From: Arcicella aurantiaca
GTDB taxonomy: Bacteria > Bacteroidota > Bacteroidia > Cytophagales > Spirosomataceae
Assembly: GCF_003148625.1 (NCBI RefSeq)
Contig: NZ_QGGO01000002.1
Coordinates: 89,183 to 153,182, forward strand
Direction: 5' to 3'
DNA: 64,000 nucleotides
Under the pieces are notes generated by a model that searched no databases, was not told the DNA's origin, and saw nothing but the letters and a program-made list of their open reading frames with translations. A program made the position numbers and the translations under genes. Shown here piece after piece: positions 1 to 9,600 of this stretch (the first letter of the stretch is position 1; every line of letters starts with the position of its first letter).

Positions 1-71
1 TTTTTTAACGTCCTCCCCGTCTTAGCGGTGATTCTATTTTTTTAGCGTCTTAGCGTCCTTGCGGTGAAAAC

Positions 72-1472
72 CTACAAGAATTGTCTTGGGTCAGTAACCA
101 CACCCGTCACCGCTGCTGCTGCTGCCACTAATGGAGAAGCCAAAAGCGTTCTTGAACCCGGACCTTGACGACCTTCAAAGTTTCTATTTGACGTTGAAAC
201 GGCGTATTTTCCAGCAGGAATTTTATCGTCATTCATCGCTAAACAAGCTGAACATCCTGGTTGACGAAGTAAGAAACCTGCTTCTGTCAAAACGTCCAAA
301 ATACCTTCTTCTTTAATTTGTGCTTCTACAATGTGCGAACCTGGAACTAACCAAGCAGTTACATTATCCGCTTTTTTACGACCTTTCACGATTGAAGCAA
401 ATGCACGGAAGTCTTCAATACGACCATTTGTACATGAACCTAAGAATACATAATCAATTGGTTTACCGATGATTGACTCGTTTTCAGCAAATCCCATATA
501 ACCTAATGATTTCTTGTAACTTGCTTCACCATCAATTACTTCACTTGCCAAAGGAATATTTTTAGAAATACCTGTTCCTAAACCTGGGTTTGTACCGTAA
601 GTAATTTGTGGTTCGATATCAGCAGCATTATAAGTATATTCAACATCGAAAGTTGCACCTTCGTCTGTTTTCAATGTATTCCAATAAGCTAATGCTTTTT
701 CCCAAGCTTCGCCTTTTGGTGCTTGCTCACGACCATTCAAGTAGTTGAAAGTAGTTTCGTCTGGAGCAATCATACCACCTCTTGCACCCATCTCGATTGA
801 CATATTACAAACTGTCATACGTCCTTCCATCGTCATATTTTCGAAAACCTCACCAGCATATTCACAGAAATATCCCGTTGCACCTGCCGCCGAAAGTTGA
901 GCGATAATATACAAAGTAACATCTTTTGGCGTAACACCTTTTCCTAATGTACCATTGATAGTTACACGCATTTTCTTTGGTTTAGGTTGCATGATACACT
1001 GCGAAGAAAGTACCATTTCAACCTCAGAAGTACCAATACCAAAGGCAATTGCTCCGAAAGCACCGTGCGTAGAAGTATGAGAGTCACCACAAACGATAGT
1101 CATACCCGGAAGAGTAATACCATTTTCTGGCCCAACTACGTGAACGATACCATTTTTCTGATGTCCTAAGCCCCAGTGAGAAATACCGTGTTTCGCTGAG
1201 TTTGTCTCCAATTGTTGTAATTGGTTAGCAGAAAGTGGGTCTTGTACAGGTAAATGTTGGTTAATCGTTGGCGTGTTGTGGTCAGCAGTAGCGAAAGTAC
1301 GATTGTTGTACATAACGCCAATTCCACGACCTTCTAAGCCTAAGAAAGCCACTGGACTTGTTACTTCGTGGATAAAGTGACGGTCGATAAAAAATACATC
1401 TGGACCATCTTCAATTTTACGTACAACGTGTGCATCCCACACTTTGTCGAATAAGGTTGTTGGATTATTCAT
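72..1472 (-). CDS. leuC: 3-isopropylmalate dehydratase large subunit
   Basis: Isomerises 2-isopropylmalate to 3-isopropylmalate in cytoplasmic leucine biosynthesis, as the large subunit of the LeuCD heterodimer. The 466-residue length is normal for bacterial LeuC. The three 4Fe-4S cysteines are in place: Cys347 in FLGSCTNGR, and Cys407 and Cys410 in PGCSAC. The aconitase-type motif [13 protein letters not shown] is also present. The start is an ATG at 1470-1472. On the minus strand the next gene would lie before position 1, where leuD would be expected. The upstream region holds a 51-bp hairpin array rather than a clear promoter. Confidence 0.97.
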   Translation of the reverse strand: MNNPTTLFDKVWDAHVVRKIEDGPDVFFIDRHFIHEVTSPVAFLGLEGRGIGVMYNNRTFATADHNTPTINQHLPVQDPLSANQLQQLETNSAKHGISHWGLGHQKNGIVHVVGPENGITLPGMTIVCGDSHTSTHGAFGAIAFGIGTSEVEMVLSSQCIMQPKPKKMRVTINGTLGKGVTPKDVTLYIIAQLSAAGATGYFCEYAGEVFENMTMEGRMTVCNMSIEMGARGGMIAPDETTFNYLNGREQAPKGEAWEKALAYWNTLKTDEGATFDVEYTYNAADIEPQITYGTNPGLGTGISKNIPLASEVIDGEASYKKSLGYMGFAENESIIGKPIDYVFLGSCTNGRIEDFRAFASIVKGRKKADNVTAWLVPGSHIVEAQIKEEGILDVLTEAGFLLRQPGCSACLAMNDDKIPAGKYAVSTSNRNFEGRQGPGSRTLLASPLVAAAAAVTGVVTDPRQFL

Positions 1473-1500
1473 ATTATTAAATTTATTCTCTATTTGATTA

Positions 1501-1936
1501 TTCTACAAAAGTTATGCTTCTCCGAAGCATAAATCGCAACTTTAAACCCTTTTTCTACAAAGGTTGTGCTTCTACGAAGCATTGACGAAAGGTTAAATCC
1601 TTAACGACAAAGGTTGTGTTTCTACGAAGCATTGACGAAAGGTTAAATCCTTAACAACAAAGGTCATACTTCTACGAAGCAAAAATCGCAACTTTAAATC
1701 CTTTTTCTACAAAGGTTGTGCTTCTACGAAACATTGACGAAAGGTTAAATCCTTAACGACAAAGATTGTGTTTCTACGAAACATTGACGAAAGGTTAAAT
1801 CCTTAACGACAAAGGTCATACTTCTACGAAGCATAAATCGCAACTTTAAATCCTTAACAACAAAGGTCATACTTCTACGAAGCATAAATCGCAACTTTAA
1901 ATCCTTTTTCTACAAAGGTTGTGTTTCTCCGAAACA
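1501..1936. repeat. 51-bp tandem array of short hairpins (REP/BIME-like)
   Basis: About nine hairpins recur every 49-52 bp. Each has a 5-6 bp stem and a 3-nt loop (GCTTC-TAC-GAAGC, GTTTC-TAC-GAAAC or ACTTC-TAC-GAAGC), and the first and last carry a TCC loop. Two spacer types alternate, one beginning TTGACGAAAGG and one beginning ATAAATCGCAAC. Both are nearly identical between copies. The array lies between leuC and a RAYT transposase gene, as expected for REP clusters mobilised by such enzymes. Confidence 0.8.
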
Positions 1937-1985
1937 TCCTCACATATCTTTAATTAATTGATTTTCTTAAGATTATCACAGGTAT

Positions 1986-2053
1986 AACCTCGGAGAGGTT
2001 TAAACATTTGTAGCAAAAAAATATGAATGGGAACTAAACTTCGGAGAAGTTTA
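1986..2053. repeat. Two inverted-orientation hairpins next to RAYT
   Basis: Two palindromes, AACCTC-GGA-GAGGTT and AAACTTC-GGA-GAAGTTT, carry the reverse-complement core (CTTCGGAGAAG) of the hairpins in the neighbouring array. They sit just 3' of the transposase gene, as terminal recognition hairpins of IS200/RAYT elements often do. Confidence 0.6.
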
Positions 2054-2095
2054 ACCTTAAAATCAATTCCTCAACTATTCAGATAATTCCTACGT

Positions 2096-2557
2096 TTAAT
2101 CAAACCATTCAAAAAATTCTTTCCTACCTATTTCAATTCCAAAATCATCACAAAACTTCACAAACTCTTCTTGAAACGTCTTTTTATTATGATGTTCTTT
2201 CTGATTGAGAATATACTTACAAACTGCATCTATTTGTGAACGACTATGTGAAAAAGCTCCATAACCATTCTGCCATTCAAACTTAAATTTTGACAGTTTT
2301 TCGTTTTTTATAAAATCATTTGAGGCAACTTTTATCTCTTTTACTAAATCTGAAATTGCTTCAGCGGGTTTTAATCCCACAAAAATATGAATGTGATCAG
2401 GCATTCCTCCAATAGCTAATAATTTATGACCTCTTTCTTGAATCGTGCCTGTTATATACTTATGCAAGCGTTCTTCCCAATCTGAATTAATTAATGCTTC
2501 TCTATTCTTAGGTGAGAATACAAGATGAATATATAGTTGTGAGAAAACATCTGCCAT
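2096..2557 (-). CDS. REP-associated / IS200-like Y1 tyrosine transposase
   Basis: Single-domain HUH transposase of 153 residues, the usual length for IS200/IS605 TnpA and RAYT proteins. The metal-binding HUH motif is His55-Ile-His57 in DHIHIF. The catalytic tyrosine is probably Tyr115 in AVCKYILNQ. These enzymes cut and rejoin single-stranded DNA at hairpins. There is no tnpB/orfB partner, while many small hairpins lie immediately downstream (1501-2053), so a domesticated RAYT acting on these repeats is more likely than an autonomous IS200. The start is the ATG at 2555-2557. The enzyme class is clear; the RAYT assignment is inference from context. Confidence 0.85.
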   Translation of the reverse strand: MADVFSQLYIHLVFSPKNREALINSDWEERLHKYITGTIQERGHKLLAIGGMPDHIHIFVGLKPAEAISDLVKEIKVASNDFIKNEKLSKFKFEWQNGYGAFSHSRSQIDAVCKYILNQKEHHNKKTFQEEFVKFCDDFGIEIGRKEFFEWFD

Positions 2558-2816
2558 TTGTTTTAAGGTTTTGCTTATCGGAAGCGAACTAATTGATGAT
2601 TGAACATTTTTAAACTATTAAGTATTTCACCTTACAAATTTCCAAATAAATACTCAAACATTCATACCGACAAACGCCCAAACAATAGCGTTTTTAGTCC
2701 AAAACACCAAAAAGTCTTAAAACCTTATTGATAAAAATTAGTTTTATACAGAAAGCAGGATAACTGAAAGAGAATATTGCGTACTTTTACGGATTGATAA
2801 CCCAGTAAAAAATTAG

Positions 2817-3893
2817 ATGAGTAAGAATATATTGTACTTTGAATTAACCACGCCAGTTGAAGATGAACGCCCTGTATATATTTCTGGAAACTTTAACGCT
2901 TGGCTACCTGATAAAGAAGAGCTTAGATTAGACAAAGTCGAAGATGGCAAATACGCTTTAAAATTTCCAGAAAACATAAAGCTCCCCGATACTTTTGAAT
3001 ATAAATACACAAAAGGTGGTTGGAACCAAGTTGAATTAGACGAATTTGGGAATCCAACAGGAAACCGTGTAGCCAAAAATAAAACAGGCGTTTTCCATGA
3101 TTTTGTCCCACATTGGAGATTAGATGGTGAAAACCTTTCAGAAAATCTTATGCCCGAAGTTCGTTTGATTTCTGATGAATTTGAAATGCCTCAGTTGGGT
3201 AAAAAACGTGCTGTTTATATCCTTTTACCTCACAATTACGAAAAATCAACCAAACGTTATCCTGTTATTTATTTGCAAGATGCCCAAAATCTCTTTGGTA
3301 ATGGTTCTGAATTTGGTAATTGGGGAATAGACAAACAATTGGCAGTTTTGGCAGCTCGTGAACACGGTGATGTTATTGTGGTAGCTATTGCACACGGCGG
3401 TGACGAACGTTTTGAGGAATATTCTCCGTACAGCAATCCCAAATTAGGCAAAGGACAAGGACGAAAATATGCTCAGTTTTTAGCCAAGACTTTAAAACCA
3501 TACATCGACAAAAACTATCGTACCATTCCCGACCGTGAATCTACGGGGATTGGTGGAAGTTCTTTGGGTGGTTTAATTAGTATTTATGCAGGTTTGATGT
3601 TCCCAGAAGCATTTGGAAGATTGATGATTTTCTCTCCTGCTCTCTGGATTTCTCCTAATATTTATTTCGACGCTATTGATTTTCTCTCACATTTACCCAC
3701 TCGTATTTATGTATATGCAGGAGGGCAGGAAAGTACGGCGATGATTCCCAATGTTGAAAAATTAAAACAAACCTTTGAGCGTCAAGGAGTTAAAAAAACC
3801 GAAATCAATATTTCTCTTGACCCAGAAGGTGGACACAGCGAAGACCAATGGGGCAAAGAATTTCCGAAAGCAATGGAGTGGCTGTTTTTTTAG
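2817..3893 (+). CDS. Alpha/beta-hydrolase esterase with N-terminal CBM48-like domain
   Basis: Putative serine esterase of the enterochelin-esterase/esterase-D type (358 residues). Residues 1 to about 100 resemble an E-set/CBM48 glycogen-binding-like domain (VYISGNFNAWLP). The hydrolase domain follows from about residue 130 (YPVIYLQDAQ). The nucleophile elbow is GSSLG with Ser249, and the catalytic His is probably His340 in EGGHSEDQW near the C-terminus. No signal peptide is visible, so it is probably cytoplasmic. The substrate is unknown. Monocistronic; a long inverted repeat follows the stop codon. Confidence 0.85.
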   Translation: MSKNILYFELTTPVEDERPVYISGNFNAWLPDKEELRLDKVEDGKYALKFPENIKLPDTFEYKYTKGGWNQVELDEFGNPTGNRVAKNKTGVFHDFVPHWRLDGENLSENLMPEVRLISDEFEMPQLGKKRAVYILLPHNYEKSTKRYPVIYLQDAQNLFGNGSEFGNWGIDKQLAVLAAREHGDVIVVAIAHGGDERFEEYSPYSNPKLGKGQGRKYAQFLAKTLKPYIDKNYRTIPDRESTGIGGSSLGGLISIYAGLMFPEAFGRLMIFSPALWISPNIYFDAIDFLSHLPTRIYVYAGGQESTAMIPNVEKLKQTFERQGVKKTEINISLDPEGGHSEDQWGKEFPKAMEWLFF

Positions 3894-3914
3894 TAATTGT
3901 AAAATAGATTTTAG

Positions 3915-3990
3915 AATGCAGAACAAGGAATTGAGAATGTAAAAGTGAGTTCAATAAAACTTCTACATTTTTAGTTCCTTGTTCTGCATT
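3915..3990. terminator. Long inverted repeat, probable terminator
   Basis: Arms AATGCAGAACAAGGAA and TTCCTTGTTCTGCATT are perfect complements of 16 nt around a 44-nt loop, between the esterase and crtD. This may be an intergenic repeat acting as a terminator. Confidence 0.6.
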
Positions 3991-4064
3991 TTGCCTTTGG
4001 TGACAATTGAAAAATTTAACAAAAAAAGATTTTGTGTTATCTCTACATAAAGTCAAAATAAAAA

Positions 4065-5609
4065 ATGAAAAAAGTCGCCATCATCGGAGCAGGTATTGCG
4101 GGAATTGCCTCCGCTATTCGTTTGGCTCACAAAGGTTTAGACGTTTCCGTTTATGAAACTAATTCCTACGCAGGTGGAAAGTTGAGTAGCTTTGAACTAA
4201 ACGGCTACCGTTTTGATGCTGGCCCTTCACTTTTTACACTTCCCAATTTAGTTACTGAACTGTTTGAGTTAGTTGGTAAAAACCCCGCTGATTTTTTTGA
4301 ATATGAACAACTTAATGAAGTTTGTCGGTATTTTTGGGAAGACCAAACCCGACTAACGGCATGGGCTGAACCGCAAAAATTCGCCCAAGAAGTTGAGCAA
4401 ATTACAGGCGAATCTGCCGAAAAAATCGTGCAATTTTTGAAAGAAAGTGCCTTTAAATATGACGTTTTAGACGGACTTTTTCTACAAGATTCTCTACATA
4501 AATTATCAACTTGGGCATCTCGAAAAGCTTTAAAAGGTTATTTGAATCTTCCGAAATTAGGTATTTTTGGAACGATGAATGATGCCAATGAAAAGCTATT
4601 TTCAAATCCTAAAATCGTCCAACTTTTCAATCGTTATGCCACTTATAACGGTTCAGACCCTTACCAAACACCCGCAACGCTCAATATTATTCCACATTTA
4701 GAGTACAATATTGGAGCATTTTTTCCGAATAAAGGCATGGTTTCTATTACTGATTCTTTGGTAAAATTGGCTGAAAGTCTGGGCGTTCAATTTTATTATG
4801 AAACAAAGGTGGAGGAAATTGTAGTGAAAAATGGAAAAGTAACGGGGGTAAGAATTATGCGTGAAGAGTTAGAAGGAATGGGGAATGAAGAAGATAATGC
4901 AGATACCTTTATACCTCATAACTACGACCTTATACCTCATAACTCCAACTTCATACCTACCGACTCCGTCATTTCTAACATGGACGTTACGCATACGTAT
5001 CGTAAACTTTTACCGAACGAAAAACATCCGAATTTCTTACTAAATCAGCCCAAATCGAGTTCTGGAGTTATTTTTTATTGGGGAATTAAAAAGCAATTTT
5101 CAGAATTGGGCTTGCATAATATTTTCTTTAGCGATAATTATCAAGAAGAATTTAGGACGATGTTTGATAAAAAAACCATTTATCACGACCCAACGGTTTA
5201 TATCAATATCACCTCAAAACATAAAACTGACGATGCCCCCGAAGGCTCTGAAAATTGGTTTGTCTTGATAAATGCCTCTGCCAACGAAGGACAAAATTGG
5301 GACGAAATTATCCGTCAGACCAAAGAAAATGTATTGCAAAAAGTTAGTAGAATTTTAGGGCAGAATATTGCAGCATTAATTGAATGTGAGGAGATTCTCG
5401 ACCCAAGAACGATTGAATCAAAAACCTCCTCAGCACAAGGAGCATTGTACGGCAATTCGTCAAATAACCGATTTGCAGCATTTTTGAGGCACGCTAATTT
5501 CTCTTCAAAAATCAAGAATTTATACTTTGTTGGTGGAAGTGTTCACCCTGGTGGTGGTATTCCGTTGGCTCTTTCTTCGGCAAAAATTATGAGCGATAAT
5601 TTTAAGTAA
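4065..5609 (+). CDS. crtD: Carotenoid desaturase, CrtI/CrtD family (probable 1-hydroxycarotenoid 3,4-desaturase)
   Basis: FAD-dependent carotenoid oxidoreductase of 514 residues. The dinucleotide-binding motif is GAGIAG at residues 8-13, and the C-terminal CrtI signature is YFVGGSVHPGGGIPLAL. The N-terminal part (GPSLFTLP, then CRYFWEDQT) resembles Bacteroidota CrtD more than phytoene desaturase CrtI, so 3,4-desaturation of a hydroxylated carotenoid is the likelier role. That subfamily call is an inference. Residues about 265-303 form an odd low-complexity insert with the DNA repeat described under findings. No other crt gene is in the window. The stop codon is the first triplet of a palindrome (5607-5656). 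Confidence 0.85.
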   Translation: MKKVAIIGAGIAGIASAIRLAHKGLDVSVYETNSYAGGKLSSFELNGYRFDAGPSLFTLPNLVTELFELVGKNPADFFEYEQLNEVCRYFWEDQTRLTAWAEPQKFAQEVEQITGESAEKIVQFLKESAFKYDVLDGLFLQDSLHKLSTWASRKALKGYLNLPKLGIFGTMNDANEKLFSNPKIVQLFNRYATYNGSDPYQTPATLNIIPHLEYNIGAFFPNKGMVSITDSLVKLAESLGVQFYYETKVEEIVVKNGKVTGVRIMREELEGMGNEEDNADTFIPHNYDLIPHNSNFIPTDSVISNMDVTHTYRKLLPNEKHPNFLLNQPKSSSGVIFYWGIKKQFSELGLHNIFFSDNYQEEFRTMFDKKTIYHDPTVYINITSKHKTDDAPEGSENWFVLINASANEGQNWDEIIRQTKENVLQKVSRILGQNIAALIECEEILDPRTIESKTSSAQGALYGNSSNNRFAAFLRHANFSSKIKNLYFVGGSVHPGGGIPLALSSAKIMSDNFK

Positions 5610-5656
5610 CACAGGCTTTAGCCTGTTTGATTGACGACAGCCTAAAGTCTGTGTTA
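5607..5656. repeat. Palindrome carrying the stop codons of two convergent genes
   Basis: Left arm TAACACAGGCTTTAGCCTG; the right arm is its complement with two mismatches. The outermost TAA on each strand is the stop codon of crtD (+) and of the DUF4349 gene (-). It probably also works as a bidirectional terminator. Confidence 0.75.
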
Positions 5657-6547
5657 CAAATTTACTTTTACTCGCTTTTTGTACAACCAAAATCCCCCGA
5701 AAGCTAATAAAATCACAAACCAAAGTCGGAATATAACCACCACAATATCCTCAAAAATGTACCAACCTTCTCGTACACTTTGCCAAATTCTCAGAAATAA
5801 ATTGGGTTGAAATGCGTGCGTATTTTCAATATTGGGCAGTTTTTCCTGCATAATTGCTATGGGCTGATAAAGATGCAAAGTGATTGTACTATAATTGACT
5901 TCGTCTTTCAATTTTAAATTGAGGACTTGGTTTTGGTCGGCTGACGATTGGTGATTGTATAAATTCTCCTCCGCTGATGAGGTTTCGGATAACTTTTTCC
6001 CTTTTTCATCAATGGCATTTTCAAATCGTTTTTCAAATTTTGAGAAGCGTTTTTTCTGCAATTCATTACTAATAAATGACAAACTGACATCTTCAGCAGA
6101 AACCGTCTGATTATCTAAAAACGCCATAATTGGTTGTAATTCTCTCAGTGTTTTCTCAAAATATTCGTTCGGAATTCTTAGCGTAATTTCATTGCTGGCT
6201 TCATAGGACTTGCTTCTTAAAATTGAGTCTTCACTAATTTCTATGTCATTGATATTAAAAACTTGCGTAGATAATTCGTTACGAACAATAAAACCCTTGT
6301 ATTTATCAACTAAATCCTCCACGACGTTAGTGGCATTCTGAACATTATTAACCTTAAATCTGACCTCAGCGGTACGAATAAACTTGCGGTCTTGCGGTGA
6401 AAGAGGTATTCCTGCATCAGCTTGGGTTTCTACCGATGTGGTATCCGCCAAACCAAAATTAGAAGCACTTTCTGCTTTCTTTTCTGAACAATTTGATAAT
6501 GAAAAAGCTATCATAACGACAGCCACAGAGATGGGAATATTTTTCAT
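5654..6547 (-). CDS. DUF4349 domain lipoprotein
   Basis: Predicted lipoprotein of about 297 residues. The ATG at 6545-6547 is preferred over an upstream ATG at 6583 because it places a signal peptide (MKNIPISVAVV) directly before the lipobox LSNC. The body matches DUF4349: an extracytoplasmic alpha/beta region beginning RKFIRTAEVRFKV, then a long helical segment. Near the C-terminus is one membrane helix (WFVILLAFGGFWLY) followed by basic residues. A role in envelope maintenance is possible, but the family has no established function. It converges on crtD. Confidence 0.8.
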   Translation of the reverse strand: MKNIPISVAVVMIAFSLSNCSEKKAESASNFGLADTTSVETQADAGIPLSPQDRKFIRTAEVRFKVNNVQNATNVVEDLVDKYKGFIVRNELSTQVFNINDIEISEDSILRSKSYEASNEITLRIPNEYFEKTLRELQPIMAFLDNQTVSAEDVSLSFISNELQKKRFSKFEKRFENAIDEKGKKLSETSSAEENLYNHQSSADQNQVLNLKLKDEVNYSTITLHLYQPIAIMQEKLPNIENTHAFQPNLFLRIWQSVREGWYIFEDIVVVIFRLWFVILLAFGGFWLYKKRVKVNL

Positions 6548-6645
6548 TTTTGTAAAGGTTATGTTGTTTATCAAAAACGACATAACCTTTACAATTATTT
6601 CAAATAATTAAAAACTTATTAAAATTTACTTAAAATAATATTAAA

Positions 6646-9600
6646 TTATAGTCCAATATTCAATTTGCTACTTGCATTATTAAACTTTAAAGAGCCTGTT
6701 CCATTATACTCAACGTTTTTGGCAGTTCCTATTCCATTAACGATAACGGTATGATTAGGCTGAATAATTACAGAAATTCCGACTTTAGGAATACGACTAA
6801 TATCCCATGTTGATTCTATTTCCCAATCGCCAGAAGATACACTTTTTATCACCGAAGTCAGTGCCACGTTGAGAATATTACTTTTCAGAGAAGGACAAGC
6901 TAAAGTATTTTGGGTTTTCTCACAAGTGGCATAATATTGAGATGAAGCGATGGGTGAAAGTGGCATATTTACAGCAACATCATTTAGAGCTTGATACCAT
7001 TTCAAAGCAGAGCCAACTCCAACACAATTCGTAGCTTTAAGCGTAATCGTATCGCCAAGCAGTAAAAGTGTATCTTTTTGAATATTGGGAATTGGAGAAA
7101 TAGCATTAACCGTTACTAAAACATCTATAAAAGCACTTTGGCAGGTCAAGTTTTCACAACGTGTCTTGTAAGTGGTATTATTACTTAAATTTTCTGTGGT
7201 AAAAGTTGTGCCTGTTCCTTTTAAAATTGTTCCCGTAGAATCATACCATTTCATCGTATTTCCTAAACAAGTACCTGATAATGAGGCAATAGAATTGTAA
7301 CAGATTGTCTTATTGGTTGTACCAGAAGGTAAAGAATCTATCAGTGTTTTTGTGGAAATATCCGTACCTACGCAGCCTAATCTATTGACAGAAAAATTGC
7401 TATATATGCCTGATTTTAAACCAGATACAGAAAAAGAATTATTCAAAACATTAACATTTTGAGGAGAATCAGCACCTGTATAACTTACCGAATAACTACC
7501 GTCTGGAAGATTGACTGACGTGAAATTTATACTACCATTTGATAAGCTACATAATGTTGGATTATTGGCACTTCCAGACAAAATTGTTGGCATTGGCACA
7601 GCCGTTATTGTAGCTACCTGCGAATTTGCAGCTACACAAGCACCACTTTTTAGAATAGCTCTATAATAGGTTGTTTGCGATAAATTGCTTGTCGTTAAAG
7701 AAGTCGTTGTATTGGCAATATCTGTGGCAGTAGCAAAATTGGCAACAGTTGATGATTGCCATTTCTGAACATTTCCTTTTTGTCCAGACAGTGTCAATGT
7801 AGAAGTATTTGTGCCTGCACAAACAGAAGTTGTTCCTGTAATATTACCTCCAACGCTTGGCGGATTTATGGTAAAAGTGGTAGCAGTTTTACAGGTTGGA
7901 TACAAACTATTAGAAACATAAAAAGTGGTTGTTCCTTCGGTGGCGGTATTGGTAATGCCTGAGCCAGAAATACCAACGGGATTAAATATTTCTCCTGTTG
8001 CCAAGGCAGTGCCTCCACTTGCATCTTTATACCAACTGTTTATGATTGGGAAAATCGGAATACTTAATTGTAATCTAAAACTTCCTGTGGTTAAATTGTC
8101 ATACGTACTCACAACCACGATATAGGTAGTTCCTTGCACAAGCGTATGTGTAAAACTTGATTTCAGACTAACGCCACTATCATCATCACCTCTTAAAAAA
8201 TTGGTAGCAGGATTGGCGGGGTCAAATGAAGTTTTATACAAGGTCATATAAGTATCATCACTGCCTGCATTACCCAAAACTGCCTGTGTAATTTCAAAAT
8301 TAACGGCACCGTTACTTGGAGCTACAAAAGTATATGTTTTGTAATATACCGCCGTAATGGTACTTTCTGTAATATAAGTAGTTGTGTTATCGCCTCCACC
8401 TCTTCTATAAGTTGCTCCTACTGTTAATACACCATCAACAACATTTGTAGTGGATGCAGGAACAACTAAACCTTCTCCATTGAGAACAACACCATTCTGA
8501 CAAACAGCATAATCCGAAACTGTTGGTACAATAGACGGAGTTACCGTAACTGAAACCACCTGTGTAATGGGTGAACAAGTATTAGGAGCTAATACAAAAT
8601 TATATTTTACGATAATGGGGGCATTGGTTGTGTTAATTAATATTTCGCTGATGTTTGGCGTATTTCCTGATGAAGCCAAATTACTAATTCCTGCCACCAC
8701 AGGACGTGTCCAGCTAAAAGTTGCTCCAACGGTTGATGAAGTTGCCACGTAATCGAAAGCAGTATTTGTACAAATATTGAAGGTTTTGGCAGAAGTCAAA
8801 GGGGCATTTCCGACGGGATTATAGTCTTCTGTAACAATTCTATCATTCGACGATGCACCTGTTGAGGCATTTACGCCTAAACCTCTACGTGCAAAGGCTT
8901 GCCCAATAGCACAACGATAACGTCCATTAAATAATAATTGGTCTGCTTGTAAAATTGCATCTCTGGCATCTACAAAACTTGGGCTACATGGTTGCAATCT
9001 CAAGCCTTCATTAACCAATTTTAGGGCAGCAGCATTTCCTCTCAAATCAGCAATTACCGTTGGAGTTTCATAGATATTATTCACAATTTGGTTATCCTGC
9101 AAGATAATTGCCCATGTCATATCCCAGAGCATAGTAGCCCAAATAGAACCTATTCCGTGAGGCTCTGAAAAACTGACATCGCCAACTTTTGCATAGGTTA
9201 CAGGAGCATTAATATTTGCCATGTCATACGAATAACGATATGGACGTATTCCTGCCCCAGCAGTAGTTTGCCCTAAAACGTAAGTTCCGATTCCTCTGGG
9301 AATATTGGCACTTGTCACCGTAGGAGTTAGTGATGCCCAATTAGTAGTTAGCATTAGGGTAAGATAATCACTCCAACCTTCTCCACCTTGTTCTACATTA
9401 TCCAAGCAGTTTGAATTGGCAGGACCTCCCGTCAAACGTATTGACCAACCGTGTCCGTATTCATGGGCAATAATACCATTATCGAAATCTCCATCAGGCT
9501 GAAAAGAAGGAGAACCAACATTACTCCACAAATACATTTGCATACGTCCGTTTGTACCATCAGCGGGCGGATAAAAATTGGCATTATTTGTACCACCACC

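Noticed and set aside
131-316. Plus-strand reading frame opposite leuC
   Set aside because: Lies wholly antisense to a well-supported conserved gene and has no start context or homology.
1501-1936. CRISPR array
   Set aside because: Regular repeats, but the spacers are as conserved as the repeats and there are no cas genes; the unit is a 51-bp tandem hairpin repeat.
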